Below are positions 1-8,191 of a DNA stretch of 61,529 nucleotides, one piece after another. The notes beneath the pieces are model-generated. The model saw only the letters and a program-made list of their open reading frames with translations. It did not search any database and had not been told where the DNA came from. A program made the position numbers and the translations under genes. The DNA lies in NCBI GenBank assembly GCA_019745075.1, contig JAIETR010000001.1, positions 1 through 61,529 on the forward strand, in the 5' to 3' direction. Each line of letters opens with the position of its first letter. Position 1 is the first letter of the stretch. This DNA is from Qipengyuania sp. GTDB lineage: Bacteria; Pseudomonadota; Alphaproteobacteria; Sphingomonadales; Sphingomonadaceae.

Positions 1-1271
1 TCCCGCACGTTCTCCGCGATCCTTCGCTCCAGCTCGGGACGGAAGTGGCGGATCAGGCCCTGGATCGGCCAGGCGGCGGCGTCGCCCAGCGCGCAGATGG
101 TGTGGCCCTCGACCTGCTTGGTCACCTGCTGGAGCATGTCGATCTCGTCCACATGCGCGTCGCCGGTGCGCAGGCGCTCCATCACGCGCCACATCCACCC
201 CGTTCCCTCGCGGCAGGGGGTGCACTGGCCGCAGCTCTCGTGCTTGTAGAAATAGCTCAGCCGGCCGATCGCGCGGACGATGTCGGTCGATTTGTCCATC
301 ACGATGATGCCCGCGGTGCCGAGGCCCGAGCCGACGTCCTTGCAGCCGTCGAAGTCGAGCGGCATGTCGGGGCACATCGAGGCGGGCACCAGCGGCACGG
401 ACGAGCCACCTGGAATCACCGCGAGGAGATTGTCCCAACCGCCTCTAATTCCGCCGCAATGCTTCTCGATCAACTCGCGGAAGGGAATGCTCATCGCCTC
501 CTCGACCACGCAGGGCTTCTCGACATGGCCCGAAATCTGGAAGAGCTTGGTGCCCTTGTTGTTCTCGCGCCCGAAGCTCGCGAACCAGCTCGCGCCGCGC
601 CGCAGGATGGTGGGCGCGACCGCGATGCTCTCGACATTGTTGACCGTGGTCGGGCAGCCATAGAGCCCGGCGCCGGCGGGGAACGGGGGCTTGAGGCGCG
701 GCTGGCCCTTCTTGCCCTCCAGGCTCTCGATCATCGCCGTTTCCTCGCCGCAGATGTAGGCGCCGGCGCCGCGGTGGAGGAAGACGTCGAAGTCGTAGCC
801 CGAGCCGCTGGCGTTCCTGCCGATCAGCCCGGCGTCATAGGCCTCGTCGAGCGCCTTCTGGAAGACCTCGGCCTCGCGGATGTATTCGCCGCGGATGTAC
901 ACATAGGCCGCGCGCGCGCGCATCGCGAAGCCGGCCACCAGCGCGCCCTCGATCAGCTTGTGCGGATCGTGGCGGATGATCTCGCGGTCCTTGCACGAAC
1001 CGGGCTCGGACTCGTCGGCGTTGATGACCAGGAAGCTCGGGCGGCCGTCCTTGCTCTCCTTGGGCATGAAGGACCACTTGAGGCCCGTGGGGAACCCCGC
1101 CCCGCCGCGCCCGCGCAGCCCGCTCGCCTTGATCTCCTCGACGATCGCATCCGGGCCACACGCGAGCAGCGCCTTGGTGTCGTCCCAATCGCCGCGCTGA
1201 CGCGCCGCCTTCAGCCCCCAGTCCTGGAAGCCGTAGAGATTGGTGAAGATGCGGTCCTTGTCGGCGAGCAT
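1..1271 (-). CDS. nuoF: NADH-quinone oxidoreductase subunit F (3' end cut by window edge)
   Basis: Peripheral-arm subunit of respiratory complex I that oxidises NADH, carries FMN and passes electrons to the N3 4Fe-4S cluster. About 423 codons are present with no stop, against a usual 430-440, so only the last few residues are missing. Visible are the nucleotide-binding stretch [13 protein letters not shown] near residue 50, the flavin-site segment around [10 protein letters not shown] and [11 protein letters not shown], and the cluster motif [15 protein letters not shown] followed by a fourth Cys in HTICALGD. The ATG at 1271 gives the normal N-terminus ([14 protein letters not shown]). It is the most downstream nuo gene seen here; nuoG would be expected just outside the window. 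Confidence 0.96.
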   Translation of the reverse strand, partial: MLADKDRIFTNLYGFQDWGLKAARQRGDWDDTKALLACGPDAIVEEIKASGLRGRGGAGFPTGLKWSFMPKESKDGRPSFLVINADESEPGSCKDREIIRHDPHKLIEGALVAGFAMRARAAYVYIRGEYIREAEVFQKALDEAYDAGLIGRNASGSGYDFDVFLHRGAGAYICGEETAMIESLEGKKGQPRLKPPFPAGAGLYGCPTTVNNVESIAVAPTILRRGASWFASFGRENNKGTKLFQISGHVEKPCVVEEAMSIPFRELIEKHCGGIRGGWDNLLAVIPGGSSVPLVPASMCPDMPLDFDGCKDVGSGLGTAGIIVMDKSTDIVRAIGRLSYFYKHESCGQCTPCREGTGWMWRVMERLRTGDAHVDEIDMLQQVTKQVEGHTICALGDAAAWPIQGLIRHFRPELERRIAENVR

Positions 1272-1285
1272 TACGACACCAGACT

Positions 1286-1352
1286 CCGTTCGCCTCGAGC
1301 GAAGTCGAGAGGCGTTGCGCGGGGTGTCTCGACTACGCTCGACACGAACGGA
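1286..1352. repeat. Family A palindromic repeat (inverted arms)
   Basis: Two inverted arms, of the type CCTCGAGCGAAGTCGAGAGG and GTGTCTCGACTACGCTCGAC, bounded by CCGTTCG and CGAACGG. The same arms recur at about ten places in the window. This copy separates nuoF from the small membrane-peptide gene and would form a strong hairpin in the nuo transcript. Confidence 0.9.
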
Positions 1353-1368
1353 GGGGGGATTGTGAAAG

Positions 1369-1506
1369 TCACATGCCCCCCTGCGTCAGGAACCAGATCG
1401 CGGCCACGACGACGAGCGCGATCAGGCCGAACTTGACGATCCCGGTCAGCACCTTCCAGGCGATGAAGACGAGCACGAGCGCGACGATCACGGTGGCGAT
1501 TTCCAT
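1369..1506 (-). CDS. Small hydrophobic membrane peptide between nuoE and nuoF
   Basis: A 45-residue ORF from an ATG at 1506 to a TGA at 1369. It begins [20 protein letters not shown], continues through a Gly/Lys turn (TGIVKFG) and a second hydrophobic run ([13 protein letters not shown]), then ends TQGGM. This gives one long or two short membrane segments, a pattern of a real small membrane protein rather than a chance frame. It lies co-directionally within the nuo operon, flanked by repeat elements on both sides. I do not recognise a named family; a role beside complex I or simple hitch-hiking are both possible. Confidence 0.6.
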   Translation of the reverse strand: MEIATVIVALVLVFIAWKVLTGIVKFGLIALVVVAAIWFLTQGGM

Positions 1507-1529
1507 TAGGCAAGCCTCGCGCTGAAGGT

Positions 1530-1690
1530 GGTTCGCGCAGAGAGCGCAGAGGAAGCAGAGCTCGCAAAGATGTCACGCGCGCCGCAGGCGCTGGTAAATC
1601 CATCAAACGCGATGAAGCTCGGCTTCGCCGAGGGCCCGACCCCTCCGCGCCCTCTGCGCATTCCTTCTCCGCGCTCTCTGCGCGAAACAA
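1530..1690. repeat. Family C long imperfect inverted repeat
   Basis: Left part TTCGCGCAGAGAGCGCAGAG and right part CTCCGCGCTCTCTGCGCGAA are inverted copies enclosing about 115 bases. The same type of arms (CGCAGAG, CTCTGCG) recurs near 38.9 kb. It fills the space between the 45-residue ORF and nuoE; no gene is apparent inside. Confidence 0.8.
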
Positions 1691-1696
1691 AAAACA

Positions 1697-2371
1697 TCAC
1701 CATTCCCCCCGGTAATCGTGGTTGGCGGTGACCATTTCGCGCAAGGTCGTCGGCCCGCCCGCAGGCTCGCTGGTATGGCGCCCCGGCTCCTGCGTGCCGG
1801 TCCTGGGCTGCCGCCCCGCCGCCAGCGCGTCGAGGATCGCGTCGAGGCGCTCCGGCGTCAAATCCTCGTAATTGTCGTCGTTGATCTGGACCATCGGCGC
1901 GGTGGCGCAATTGCCCATGCACTCGACCTCGGTCAGCGTCCACAGCCCGTCCGCCGAGACGTGGCCCTTCACCATCCCGCGCTTCTTGCAGGTATCGAAC
2001 AACCCGTCCGAGCCGCGCAGCATGCAGGGCGTGGTGCCGCAGACCTGCACGTGGAAGCGGCCGACCGGCACCAGGTTGTACATGAAGTAGAACGTCGCGA
2101 CCTCGAGCACGCGGATCACCGGCATGTCGAGATAGTCGGCGACATATTCGATCACCGGCAGCGGCAGCCAGCCCTGGGTGTTGGTTTCCTCGCCGACCTG
2201 CCGCTGCGCGAAATCCAGCAGCGCCATCACCGCCGAACGCTGGCGCCCTTCCGGATAGCGCGCGATCGCCGCGTCCGCCCGTTCGCGCCAGGCGGCGGTG
2301 AACTCGAACCCACCCCACCGCTCGCGCAGCTCCGGGGTGTCGGGAGCGGGGGAACGGTCAGCCAATGTCAT
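1697..2371 (-). CDS. nuoE: NADH-quinone oxidoreductase subunit E
   Basis: Complex I peripheral subunit carrying the N1a 2Fe-2S cluster, partner of NuoF in the NADH dehydrogenase module. The thioredoxin-like ligand pattern is clear: VCGTTPCMLRG (Cys-x4-Cys) and VECMGNCATAP (Cys-x3-Cys). The ATG at 2371 gives 224 residues starting [24 protein letters not shown] lies only one base before that ATG but eight bases before a TTG at 2365, so translation may begin at MADRSP. The C-terminal 45 residues past the fold are low-complexity and end YRGEW. Its start overlaps the 3' end of the upstream ORF by 14 bases. Confidence 0.94.
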   Translation of the reverse strand: MTLADRSPAPDTPELRERWGGFEFTAAWRERADAAIARYPEGRQRSAVMALLDFAQRQVGEETNTQGWLPLPVIEYVADYLDMPVIRVLEVATFYFMYNLVPVGRFHVQVCGTTPCMLRGSDGLFDTCKKRGMVKGHVSADGLWTLTEVECMGNCATAPMVQINDDNYEDLTPERLDAILDALAAGRQPRTGTQEPGRHTSEPAGGPTTLREMVTANHDYRGEW

Positions 2372-2894
2372 TCTCCAGCGGGTCACCGAAGATTTCACGG
2401 ATTTTAGCATCGCAAGGTCCGGCAGCGACCGGAACACTTCCAGCGGTTCGCGCAACACAGGCAATTCGGATTAGTTCAGTACCCTTTACGCCAACGATCG
2501 TGGCAGTGGGTGACTCGTCACCGATCTTGACTCGGACAATAGCGAGCCGATGGCCGTAACGTTCGAGCAAGACGCTCTCGCCGACTAACGCTCGATCAGC
2601 TTGGGGCACTGCGGCCGCATCCCAATATTTGGCAGCGTTCGCAGCGGTTCGTTCGAGCGTCCACGCTTCCAGGTTTGCTAGGAACTGCTGATCGAAATCA
2701 GCTTCCGTCACGCCCTCGGAGTCTTGGCGAGATACCAACACTTCGATGTCTGAGAAATCAGGTTGTGGAGGCAGCCGTGTGGGTTCTTGCTTGGCTGTCG
2801 CTTCGCCAATAGTCCGTCCAAGATACTGTGAGATGGGAATAACTGCGATCATCGCAACGACCGCCAACGCCCACTGGCTTCCTTTGTTTTTCAC
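2358..2894 (-). CDS. Hypothetical membrane-anchored protein inside the nuo operon
   Basis: A 178-residue ORF from a GTG at 2894, overlapping the nuoD stop as GTGA, to a TGA inside the start of nuoE. N-terminal [25 protein letters not shown] looks like a single membrane anchor or uncleaved signal. The rest is soluble, with a basic-to-acidic mix ([46 protein letters not shown]) and two Cys near the C-terminus. The DNA is visibly less GC-rich than the nuo genes on either side, suggesting later acquisition. I do not recognise the family. The overlaps on both sides imply it is translated together with complex I subunits. Confidence 0.75.
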   Translation of the reverse strand: MKNKGSQWALAVVAMIAVIPISQYLGRTIGEATAKQEPTRLPPQPDFSDIEVLVSRQDSEGVTEADFDQQFLANLEAWTLERTAANAAKYWDAAAVPQADRALVGESVLLERYGHRLAIVRVKIGDESPTATIVGVKGTELIRIACVARTAGSVPVAAGPCDAKIREIFGDPLENDIG

Positions 2895-4108
2895 CGGTCA
2901 CACTCCCCGAACACCACGTCGATCGCGCCGAGGATGGCGGTCGCGTCGGGGAGCATGTGGCCCTTGGCCATGAAGTCCATCGCCTGGAGGTGGCTGAAGG
3001 CGGTGGGGCGGATCTTGCAGCGATAGGGCTTGTTGCTGCCGTCGCTGACCAGATAGACGCCGAACTCGCCCTTGGGGCTTTCGGTGGCGACATAGACCTC
3101 CCCCGCGGGCACGTGGAAGCCCTCGGTGTAGAGCTTGAAGTGGTGGATCAGCGCTTCCATCGACTGCTTCATCTCGGCGCGCCTGGGCGGCACGATCTTG
3201 CGGTCGTCGCTGCACACCGGCCCCTCGGGCATCTGCGCCAGGCACTGCTTGATGATCTTTGCGCTTTCGTAGACTTCCTTCACGCGCACCATGAAGCGGT
3301 CGTAGCAGTCGGAGTTGGTGCCGACGGGCACGTCGAACTCCATCCGGTCGTAGACGTCGTAGGGCTGGCTCTTGCGCAGATCCCACGGGAGGCCGGCGGC
3401 GCGGATCATCGGGCCGGAGAAGCCCCAGGCGATCGCATCGTCCTTGCCGACCCTGGCGATATCGACATTGCGCTGCTTGAAGATGCGGTTGTCGATGACG
3501 AGGCTCATCGCGTCGCCGAACAGCTCGGGCAGGCGCGTGTCGCACCAGTCGCCGATGTCGGCGAGCACCTTCAGGGGAATGTCCTCGTGCACCCCGCCGG
3601 GGCGGAACCACGCCGCGTGCATCCGCGCGCCCGACACGCGCTCGTAGAAGTTCATGCAGTCTTCGCGCAGCTCGAACAGCCACAGGTTGGGCGTCATCGC
3701 GCCCACGTCCATCACGTGGCTGCCCAGGTTGAGCATGTGGTTCTTGATGCGCGTCAGCTCGGCCATCAGCACGCGCAGATATTGCGCGCGGATCGGCACC
3801 TCGAGATTGAGCAGCTTCTCGATCGCGAGGACGTAGCTGTGCTCCATGCACAGCGGGCTGCAGTAATCGAGGCGGTCGAAATAGGGCAGCGCCTGGAGAT
3901 AGGTCTTGTGCTCGATCAGCTTCTCGGTGCCGCGGTGGAGCAGGCCGACATGCGGATCGATCCGCTCGATGATCTCGCCGTCGAGCTCCATCACCAGCCG
4001 CAGCACGCCGTGCGCCGCGGGATGCTGGGGCCCGAAGTTGATCGTGTAGTTGCCGATCGCCTCGTCGCCCGTGGTGGGGGAGGTTTCGAGATGCATGCCG
4101 GTGCTCAT
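2891..4108 (-). CDS. nuoD: NADH-quinone oxidoreductase subunit D
   Basis: The 49-kDa type subunit of complex I that lines the quinone-binding cavity together with NuoB. At 405 residues it has normal length. Recognised segments include [19 protein letters not shown] near residue 20, [16 protein letters not shown] near 53, the central [15 protein letters not shown] and the C-terminal [17 protein letters not shown] and [12 protein letters not shown]. The ATG at 4108 overlaps the upstream lipoprotein stop as ATGA, and its own TGA overlaps the next GTG, so it is coupled to ORFs on both sides that are not standard complex I genes. Confidence 0.97.
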   Translation of the reverse strand: MSTGMHLETSPTTGDEAIGNYTINFGPQHPAAHGVLRLVMELDGEIIERIDPHVGLLHRGTEKLIEHKTYLQALPYFDRLDYCSPLCMEHSYVLAIEKLLNLEVPIRAQYLRVLMAELTRIKNHMLNLGSHVMDVGAMTPNLWLFELREDCMNFYERVSGARMHAAWFRPGGVHEDIPLKVLADIGDWCDTRLPELFGDAMSLVIDNRIFKQRNVDIARVGKDDAIAWGFSGPMIRAAGLPWDLRKSQPYDVYDRMEFDVPVGTNSDCYDRFMVRVKEVYESAKIIKQCLAQMPEGPVCSDDRKIVPPRRAEMKQSMEALIHHFKLYTEGFHVPAGEVYVATESPKGEFGVYLVSDGSNKPYRCKIRPTAFSHLQAMDFMAKGHMLPDATAILGAIDVVFGECDR

Positions 4109-4626
4109 GCGCAGACGTAATCTCCGACGATCGCCTTCCGGTCCTCGCCTTGCGCGATGGTCATCATGGCCTGGCCCTTGCCGGTGGGCTGGATCTGCAC
4201 GCTGAAGCCTTCGCCGGTGAAGGTCGTGCCACCCTCGATCGCCTCGAGCCCGCCGGGCGGGGTGTCGAGCTCGATCAGCTTGCCGCCGATGCGCACCACG
4301 CCCTTGCCGGGAAGGGCGCGGTCGGCCGGGCCGGCGGCGACCAGCATCTCGGTGCCGGCGGAGGAGAAGGTGCAGCCACCGGCGCGCGGACCGAGATCGA
4401 CGCCGGAGATATCGCCCAGCTTCTCCAGCGCGAAGACATCGGCATTGGCGGGGGGCGGGCCCTTGGCGGCTTTGGTCTCGACCGGCGCTCCGGGTTGCCC
4501 CGCGCCGGGGGTGGCGTTCCCCGCGCCGACGCGGCTGGCGAAATCGCTCTCGCTGCCGTCGGTGCCCGAGCGGTCGGAGCAGGCGGCGAGCGCCAGCAGG
4601 AGGAGCGGGAAGGCGGCGCGCATCAT
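4105..4626 (-). CDS. Lipoprotein encoded between nuoC and nuoD
   Basis: A 173-residue protein with a lipoprotein signal ([20 protein letters not shown], lipobox LAAC), so it should be anchored on the periplasmic side. After a Gly/Pro/Ala linker comes a compact domain: [21 protein letters not shown], then [21 protein letters not shown] and [20 protein letters not shown], ending DYVCA with a second Cys that could pair with the first. Start ATG overlaps the nuoC TGA (ATGA) and its TGA overlaps the nuoD ATG (ATGA). I see no named family; an accessory role at complex I is an inference from position only. Confidence 0.85.
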   Translation of the reverse strand: MMRAAFPLLLLALAACSDRSGTDGSESDFASRVGAGNATPGAGQPGAPVETKAAKGPPPANADVFALEKLGDISGVDLGPRAGGCTFSSAGTEMLVAAGPADRALPGKGVVRIGGKLIELDTPPGGLEAIEGGTTFTGEGFSVQIQPTGKGQAMMTIAQGEDRKAIVGDYVCA

Positions 4627-5570
4627 GTCTCGTCCTTCGGTTTGGGCATGCGTTTGCGCGGGGGCCGCGGCTTCGCGTCCGGCGCTGTTTTCGCGGCGGC
4701 GGAAGTGCCCCTGCCCCGGCCCTTGCGCGGCGCCCGTGCCGGCCGGCTCTCGGTGGGATCGGGGGCTCCGGGCGCCTCGGTGGCGACCGGCCGTGGAACG
4801 GGCTCTTCCTGGCCCTGCCCGGCGACCGTGCCGCCGGCGGCCGCCGGCGCGACCTTCTCGGTGGCCTTGCTGTCGGTCGGCTCGCCGGCCCCGCTCACGC
4901 CCTTCCTCTCGGTCACCTTGGGCTCGGCCACCGGACTCGGCGCCGGATGCCGCGCCACCTTCTCGTCGCCCGGCAGCACATAGTCCGCGCCTTCCCACGG
5001 GCTCATGAAGTCGAACTGGCGCAGTTCCTGAGGCAGATCGACCGGCTCGTAGACCACGCGCTTCTCGCTCTCGGAATAGCGCAGCTCGGTGTAGCCGGTA
5101 AGCGGGAAGTCCTTGCGGAAGGGGTGTCCTTCGAACCCGTAATCGGTGAGGATGCGGCGCAGATCGGTGTTGCCGTCGAAGATAACGCCGAACATGTCGA
5201 AGACCTCGCGCTCGAGCCAGCCGGCGACGGGCCACAGCGTGGTGACGGTGGGCACCGGGGTGTCCTCGGCGGCGCTGACCTTGACCATCACGCGGTGGTT
5301 CTTCGTCAGGCTGAGCAGCATATAGACCACCTCGAACCGCTCCGCGCGGTCGGGGTAGTCGGCCCCGGCGATCTCCATCAGTTGCTGGTATTGGTGCTGG
5401 TCGCGCAGCGTGCGCAGCGCGGTCTCGATCGCCTCCCGCTTCACGCGCAGCACGATCTCGCCATGCTCCTCGCGCGCTTCGAGCACGGCGTCGCCGAGCG
5501 CCTTGGCAAGCGCGTCGCGGACGCCATCGTTGGGGGCGTAGCGCGGAGCGGGGTGGAGAACCGTGGCCAC
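4623..5570 (-). CDS. nuoC: NADH-quinone oxidoreductase subunit C with long C-terminal tail
   Basis: The 30-kDa type subunit of complex I. The conserved core covers residues 1-205: [19 protein letters not shown], the signature [20 protein letters not shown], then [20 protein letters not shown] and [17 protein letters not shown]. The usual protein stops near residue 205-220; here about 110 further residues follow, rich in Pro, Ala, Lys, Glu and Thr and probably disordered, ending [14 protein letters not shown]. The stop overlaps the lipoprotein ATG. Start ATG at 5570 gives [16 protein letters not shown], matching the family. Confidence 0.96.
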   Translation of the reverse strand: MATVLHPAPRYAPNDGVRDALAKALGDAVLEAREEHGEIVLRVKREAIETALRTLRDQHQYQQLMEIAGADYPDRAERFEVVYMLLSLTKNHRVMVKVSAAEDTPVPTVTTLWPVAGWLEREVFDMFGVIFDGNTDLRRILTDYGFEGHPFRKDFPLTGYTELRYSESEKRVVYEPVDLPQELRQFDFMSPWEGADYVLPGDEKVARHPAPSPVAEPKVTERKGVSGAGEPTDSKATEKVAPAAAGGTVAGQGQEEPVPRPVATEAPGAPDPTESRPARAPRKGRGRGTSAAAKTAPDAKPRPPRKRMPKPKDET

Positions 5571-5585
5571 TTACCGAACCCCTCC

Positions 5586-5698
5586 CCGTTCGTCCTGAGC
5601 TTGTCGAAGGACCCGTTCGAGCGAAGCCGAGAACCGGTCCCGTGCAAGGCCTCGGCTTCGCTCGGCCAAATCCCTCGACTTCGCTCGGGACGAACGGA
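5586..5698. repeat. Composite family A/B palindromic repeat between nuoB and nuoC
   Basis: Contains CGTTCGTCCTGAGCTTGTCG (family B arm), then CGTTCGAGCGAAGCCGAGAA and the inverse TCGACTTCGCTCGGGACGAA. It fills almost the whole 145-base gap between two co-transcribed nuo genes. Confidence 0.85.
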
Positions 5699-5715
5699 TG
5701 TGATGATGGATCATC

Positions 5716-6312
5716 TTAGCGCTCCACCGTCCCCACCCGGCGGATCTTCCGCTGGAGCTGCATCACGCCGTAGAGCAGCGCCTCGGCGGTGGGCGGACAG
5801 CCGGGGACGTAGATGTCCACGGGCACGATCCGGTCGCAGCCGCGCACCACGCTATAGCTGTAGTGGTAATAGCCGCCGCCATTGGCGCAGCTGCCCATGC
5901 TGATCACATATTTCGGGTCCGACATCTGGTCGTAGACCTTGCGCAGCGCCGGCGCCATCTTGTTGCACAGCGTGCCCGCGACGATCATCACGTCCGACTG
6001 GCGCGGGCTGGCGCGCGGGGCCACGCCAAACCGCTCCATGTCGTAGCGCGGCATATTGACGTGGATCATCTCGACCGCGCAGCAGGCGAGGCCGAAGGTC
6101 ATCCACCACAGCGAGCCGGTGCGCGCCCACTGGAACAGCTCCTCGGTCGAAGTGACGAGGAAGCCCTTGTTGTCGATCTCGCCTGAGAGTGAGTTGTAAA
6201 ACGCCTCGTCGGGCCCGCGAATTTCAGGGTGCAAGACGGGATTGTTGGCATCCCCGCGCACCGTGCTCGCGCCGGGATTGGCGATGATGTGATCGAGGAT
6301 CGGCTGGCTCAT
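5716..6312 (-). CDS. nuoB: NADH-quinone oxidoreductase subunit B
   Basis: Complex I subunit that binds the terminal 4Fe-4S cluster N2, which hands electrons to quinone. The four ligands are seen as the adjacent pair in [10 protein letters not shown], the Cys in [11 protein letters not shown] and the Cys in [15 protein letters not shown]. The ATG at 6312 ([14 protein letters not shown]) gives 198 residues and sits one base after the nuoA stop; the frame is open for 12 more codons upstream inside nuoA but these are not conserved. The first 45 residues before the core are longer than in E. coli, as often in alphaproteobacteria. Confidence 0.97.
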   Translation of the reverse strand: MSQPILDHIIANPGASTVRGDANNPVLHPEIRGPDEAFYNSLSGEIDNKGFLVTSTEELFQWARTGSLWWMTFGLACCAVEMIHVNMPRYDMERFGVAPRASPRQSDVMIVAGTLCNKMAPALRKVYDQMSDPKYVISMGSCANGGGYYHYSYSVVRGCDRIVPVDIYVPGCPPTAEALLYGVMQLQRKIRRVGTVER

Positions 6313-6313
6313 C

Positions 6314-6688
6314 TCATTCCCACTCCAGCGCGCCGATCTTCCACGCATAGGCGTAGCCGACGATCAGCTCGAACAGGAACACCATCATGGTGATCCAGCC
6401 CGGCCAGCCGGTGAGGTCGAGGCTGACCGCCCAGGGGAACAGGAACGCCGCTTCGAGGTCGAAGATGATGAACAGGATCGCGATCAGGTAGAAACGCACG
6501 TCGAACCGGCTGCGCGGATCCTCGAAGGCGGGGAAGCCGCACTCGTATTCGGAGAGCTTCTCGGCATCGGGATTATGCGCTCCCGTCAGCCGCGCCACGC
6601 CCATCGGCGCGAACACGAACAGCGCCGACAACCCCGCGGCGATGAACAGGAAGATGAGGATCGGCAGATATTGCGCGAGATCGACCAC
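6314..6688 (-). CDS. nuoA: NADH-quinone oxidoreductase subunit A
   Basis: Small membrane subunit of complex I at the junction of the two arms. It has 124 residues and three membrane helices: [40 protein letters not shown] and [16 protein letters not shown]. The conserved loop [20 protein letters not shown] with its Cys is intact. The start is a GTG at 6688. It is the first gene of the minus-strand nuo operon, so the operon promoter should lie in 6689-6800; I see no convincing -35/-10 pair there. Confidence 0.96.
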   Translation of the reverse strand: MVDLAQYLPILIFLFIAAGLSALFVFAPMGVARLTGAHNPDAEKLSEYECGFPAFEDPRSRFDVRFYLIAILFIIFDLEAAFLFPWAVSLDLTGWPGWITMMVFLFELIVGYAYAWKIGALEWE

Positions 6689-6802
6689 GGATGATTCCCG
6701 GCGGGGGCTGGATTGCGCGTGCCATTAGGCCCGTGGGGCCGGGGCCGCAAGGCGGGAGGCGGTGAAAATGACTCGCAGGAGGCCAAGCCCCCACCCTCTC
6801 AC

Positions 6803-6836
6803 TCGTCGCCCCGTGCTTGACACGGGGCCCCGCTTT
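6803..6836. repeat. Family D palindromic repeat, left arm of a bracketing pair
   Basis: A 34-base element containing CCCCGTGCTTGACACGGGG. Its perfect inverse complement is at 7177-7210, on the other side of the GIY-YIG gene. Each arm also contains its own small palindrome. Confidence 0.9.
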
Positions 6837-6868
6837 TCTTCGTCGCAACATCCGCCCATAGTCTTGGC

Positions 6869-7171
6869 ATGGAAAGGGGCGGCTGGCTTTTCATCATGGC
6901 CGACCGCTATCGCGGCGGACTATACGTCGGCGTTTCCGCCGACCTCCTCGCGCGCGCTCACGCCCATAAGGAAGGCCGAGGCTCCCGCCATGTTACCGAT
7001 TACGCCAAGACCCGCCTCGTCTACGCAGAGCGACACGAGGAAATCGAGCCCGCCATCGCTCGCGAGAAGCTGGTCAAGAAGTGGCGTCGCGAATGGAAGT
7101 TCGCCCTGATCGAGACCGAGAATCCAGACTGGCGCGACTTGTGGGACGAGTGGTTCGCGACTGAAGCGTAG
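6869..7171 (+). CDS. GIY-YIG family nuclease (UPF0213/YhbQ-like)
   Basis: A 100-residue single-domain protein. The GIY-YIG-like N-terminus is degenerate: GWLFIMADRYRGGLYVGVSA, where the second element is LYVGV. It continues with DLLARAHAHKEG, RLVYAERHEEIEPAIAREK, KKWRREWKFALIE and NPDWRDLWDEW, all typical positions of this family, including the catalytic-type Arg and Glu regions. Such proteins are presumed DNA endonucleases of unknown biological role. The gene stands alone, opposite in direction to nuo, and is bracketed by a perfect 34-base inverted repeat. ATG at 6869 has no obvious ribosome binding site. Confidence 0.88.
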   Translation: MERGGWLFIMADRYRGGLYVGVSADLLARAHAHKEGRGSRHVTDYAKTRLVYAERHEEIEPAIAREKLVKKWRREWKFALIETENPDWRDLWDEWFATEA

Positions 7172-7176
7172 CCAGG

Positions 7177-7210
7177 AAAGCGGGGCCCCGTGTCAAGCAC
7201 GGGGCGACGA
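7177..7210. repeat. Family D palindromic repeat, right arm of the bracketing pair
   Basis: Perfect inverse complement of 6803-6836 (34 of 34 bases), starting six bases after the stop codon of the GIY-YIG gene. Confidence 0.9.
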
Positions 7211-7255
7211 TGCTCAGTTGCCGATGTCGAAGCGCACTTCGCCTTTCGAGAAATG

Positions 7256-7510
7256 CTACCCGTCTGCGAACCCACTACCGAGGTCGTAGAGGTAAAGAGT
7301 GACCGGGCAAGGTTGGCCGTCCGCCCACCTCACCGCTTCCGACACCGAAACGGCCTCAAGAGCGTCGTAGTCGACCGCCGTTCCGGGATCGCTTTCGGGA
7401 GCCTGATCGGCATCGTGGCAAGAATTGTCATGTTCGACCGCTTCGACGATCGCGTTCACTTCGCGCCATCGATATGGTCGGGTGCGACGGTCGATGATGT
7501 TCCAAAGCAC
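7256..7510 (-). CDS. Hypothetical small protein
   Basis: An 84-residue ORF from a GTG at 7510 to a TAG at 7256. The sequence is protein-like (LWNIIDRRTRPYRWREVNAI, VSVSEAVRWADGQPCPVTLY, ending LYDLGSGFADG), with Trp, Tyr and Cys spread over the length and no repeats. I have an impression of similar short orphan ORFs in sphingomonads but cannot name a family. It lies in a less GC-rich patch between two family D repeats, with no partner gene. It could still be spurious. Confidence 0.45.
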   Translation of the reverse strand: MLWNIIDRRTRPYRWREVNAIVEAVEHDNSCHDADQAPESDPGTAVDYDALEAVSVSEAVRWADGQPCPVTLYLYDLGSGFADG

Positions 7511-7565
7511 GATCTCGAACTAATCGGTGGCGGGGCAACCGGCAATCCCGGTTCTCCATCCAGAC

Positions 7566-7592
7566 ATCGTCGCCCCGGACTTGATCCGGGGC
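7566..7592. repeat. Family D palindromic repeat, single copy
   Basis: CATCGTCGCCCCGGACTTGA followed by TCCGGGG: a variant of the arms at 6803 and 7177 with the palindrome CCCCGGACTTGATCCGGGG. The flanking 7511-7565 and 7593-7682 show nothing recognisable. Confidence 0.75.
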
Positions 7593-7682
7593 TGTGCTTC
7601 CCTTTTGCCAATGTGCCAGAAGAAAGCATTGGCGCGGATAAAGTCCGGGCTGACGAGACTTTGGACCGAGGCAACTACGCCC

Positions 7683-7855
7683 TCACTTCATCAGCATCTT
7701 CGCCGCCTTCTCGCTCGCCGCGCCATAAGGCGGCTTGACGCCGCCGAGCTTGGCGATGTCGATCTTGGGCTGGGTGTAAACGCTGCGCGCGTGGCTGAAC
7801 TCGCGGAAGCCTTCGACGCCGTGATAGTTCCCATTGCCGCACGGGCTAAGTCCGC
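7683..7855 (-). pseudogene. Remnant: 3' end of a second aldehyde dehydrogenase gene
   Basis: Reading on the minus strand gives NYHGVEGFREFSHARSVYTQ, then PKIDIAKLGGVKPPYG and a TGA. This matches the last 50 residues of the intact aldehyde dehydrogenase ending at 8495 (SYHGVEGFREFSHSRSVYTQ, PRIDIAKLGGFKPPYG). By eye the DNA is roughly 85% identical, so it is a diverged paralogue rather than a fresh exact copy. Upstream, homology stops abruptly just before parE. No start codon or rest of the enzyme is present. Confidence 0.8.
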
Positions 7856-7879
7856 AGGCATGAAGTCCGAGTCCCCGTC

Positions 7880-8191
7880 TTATTCCAGCCGGTGGGCCAC
7901 GCGCGTGATTGCGTCCATGCGTTCGTGGAATACGGCAACGATCAGCGCCGGCGCGTCGGCTCTTGGCAGTCCGAAGATGTAGTGGTGCTCGCAACGAAGC
8001 ATTCGCAGCCCAGGGAAAAGGGCGCCCATGTCCCTCACCCCGCCACCCCCGCTAGCCAGCCGCTCGAACCCGCGCGCCAGCTTGCTTGCGTAAAGCCGCA
8101 CCTGGTCGTCGCCCCATTGCGCACTGGTGTAGCGGATGATGCCGCGCAGATCCGCTTCGGCCGCTTCGGTCAGGACGTAGGACGCGGTCAA
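7880..8191 (-). CDS. parE: ParE/RelE-superfamily toxin
   Basis: A 103-residue toxin of the type II parDE/relBE kind. Family features are the N-terminal YVLTEAAEADLRGIIRYTSA, the central LASGGGGVRDMGALFPGLRM and the C-terminal YIFGLPRADAPALIVAVFHE. Members act on DNA gyrase (ParE) or on ribosome-bound mRNA (RelE); the sequence alone does not decide, but pairing with a ribbon-helix-helix-like antitoxin favours ParE. The likely start is a TTG at 8191 overlapping the antitoxin TGA (TTGA), giving translational coupling. It lies between the intact aldehyde dehydrogenase gene and a broken copy of its 3' end. Confidence 0.85.
   Translation of the reverse strand: MTASYVLTEAAEADLRGIIRYTSAQWGDDQVRLYASKLARGFERLASGGGGVRDMGALFPGLRMLRCEHHYIFGLPRADAPALIVAVFHERMDAITRVAHRLE

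Noticed and set aside
6762-7109. 115-residue ORF in the other frame over the GIY-YIG gene
   Set aside because: Ser/Pro-rich with part of it read from the palindromic repeat; the GIY-YIG frame has clear family motifs.
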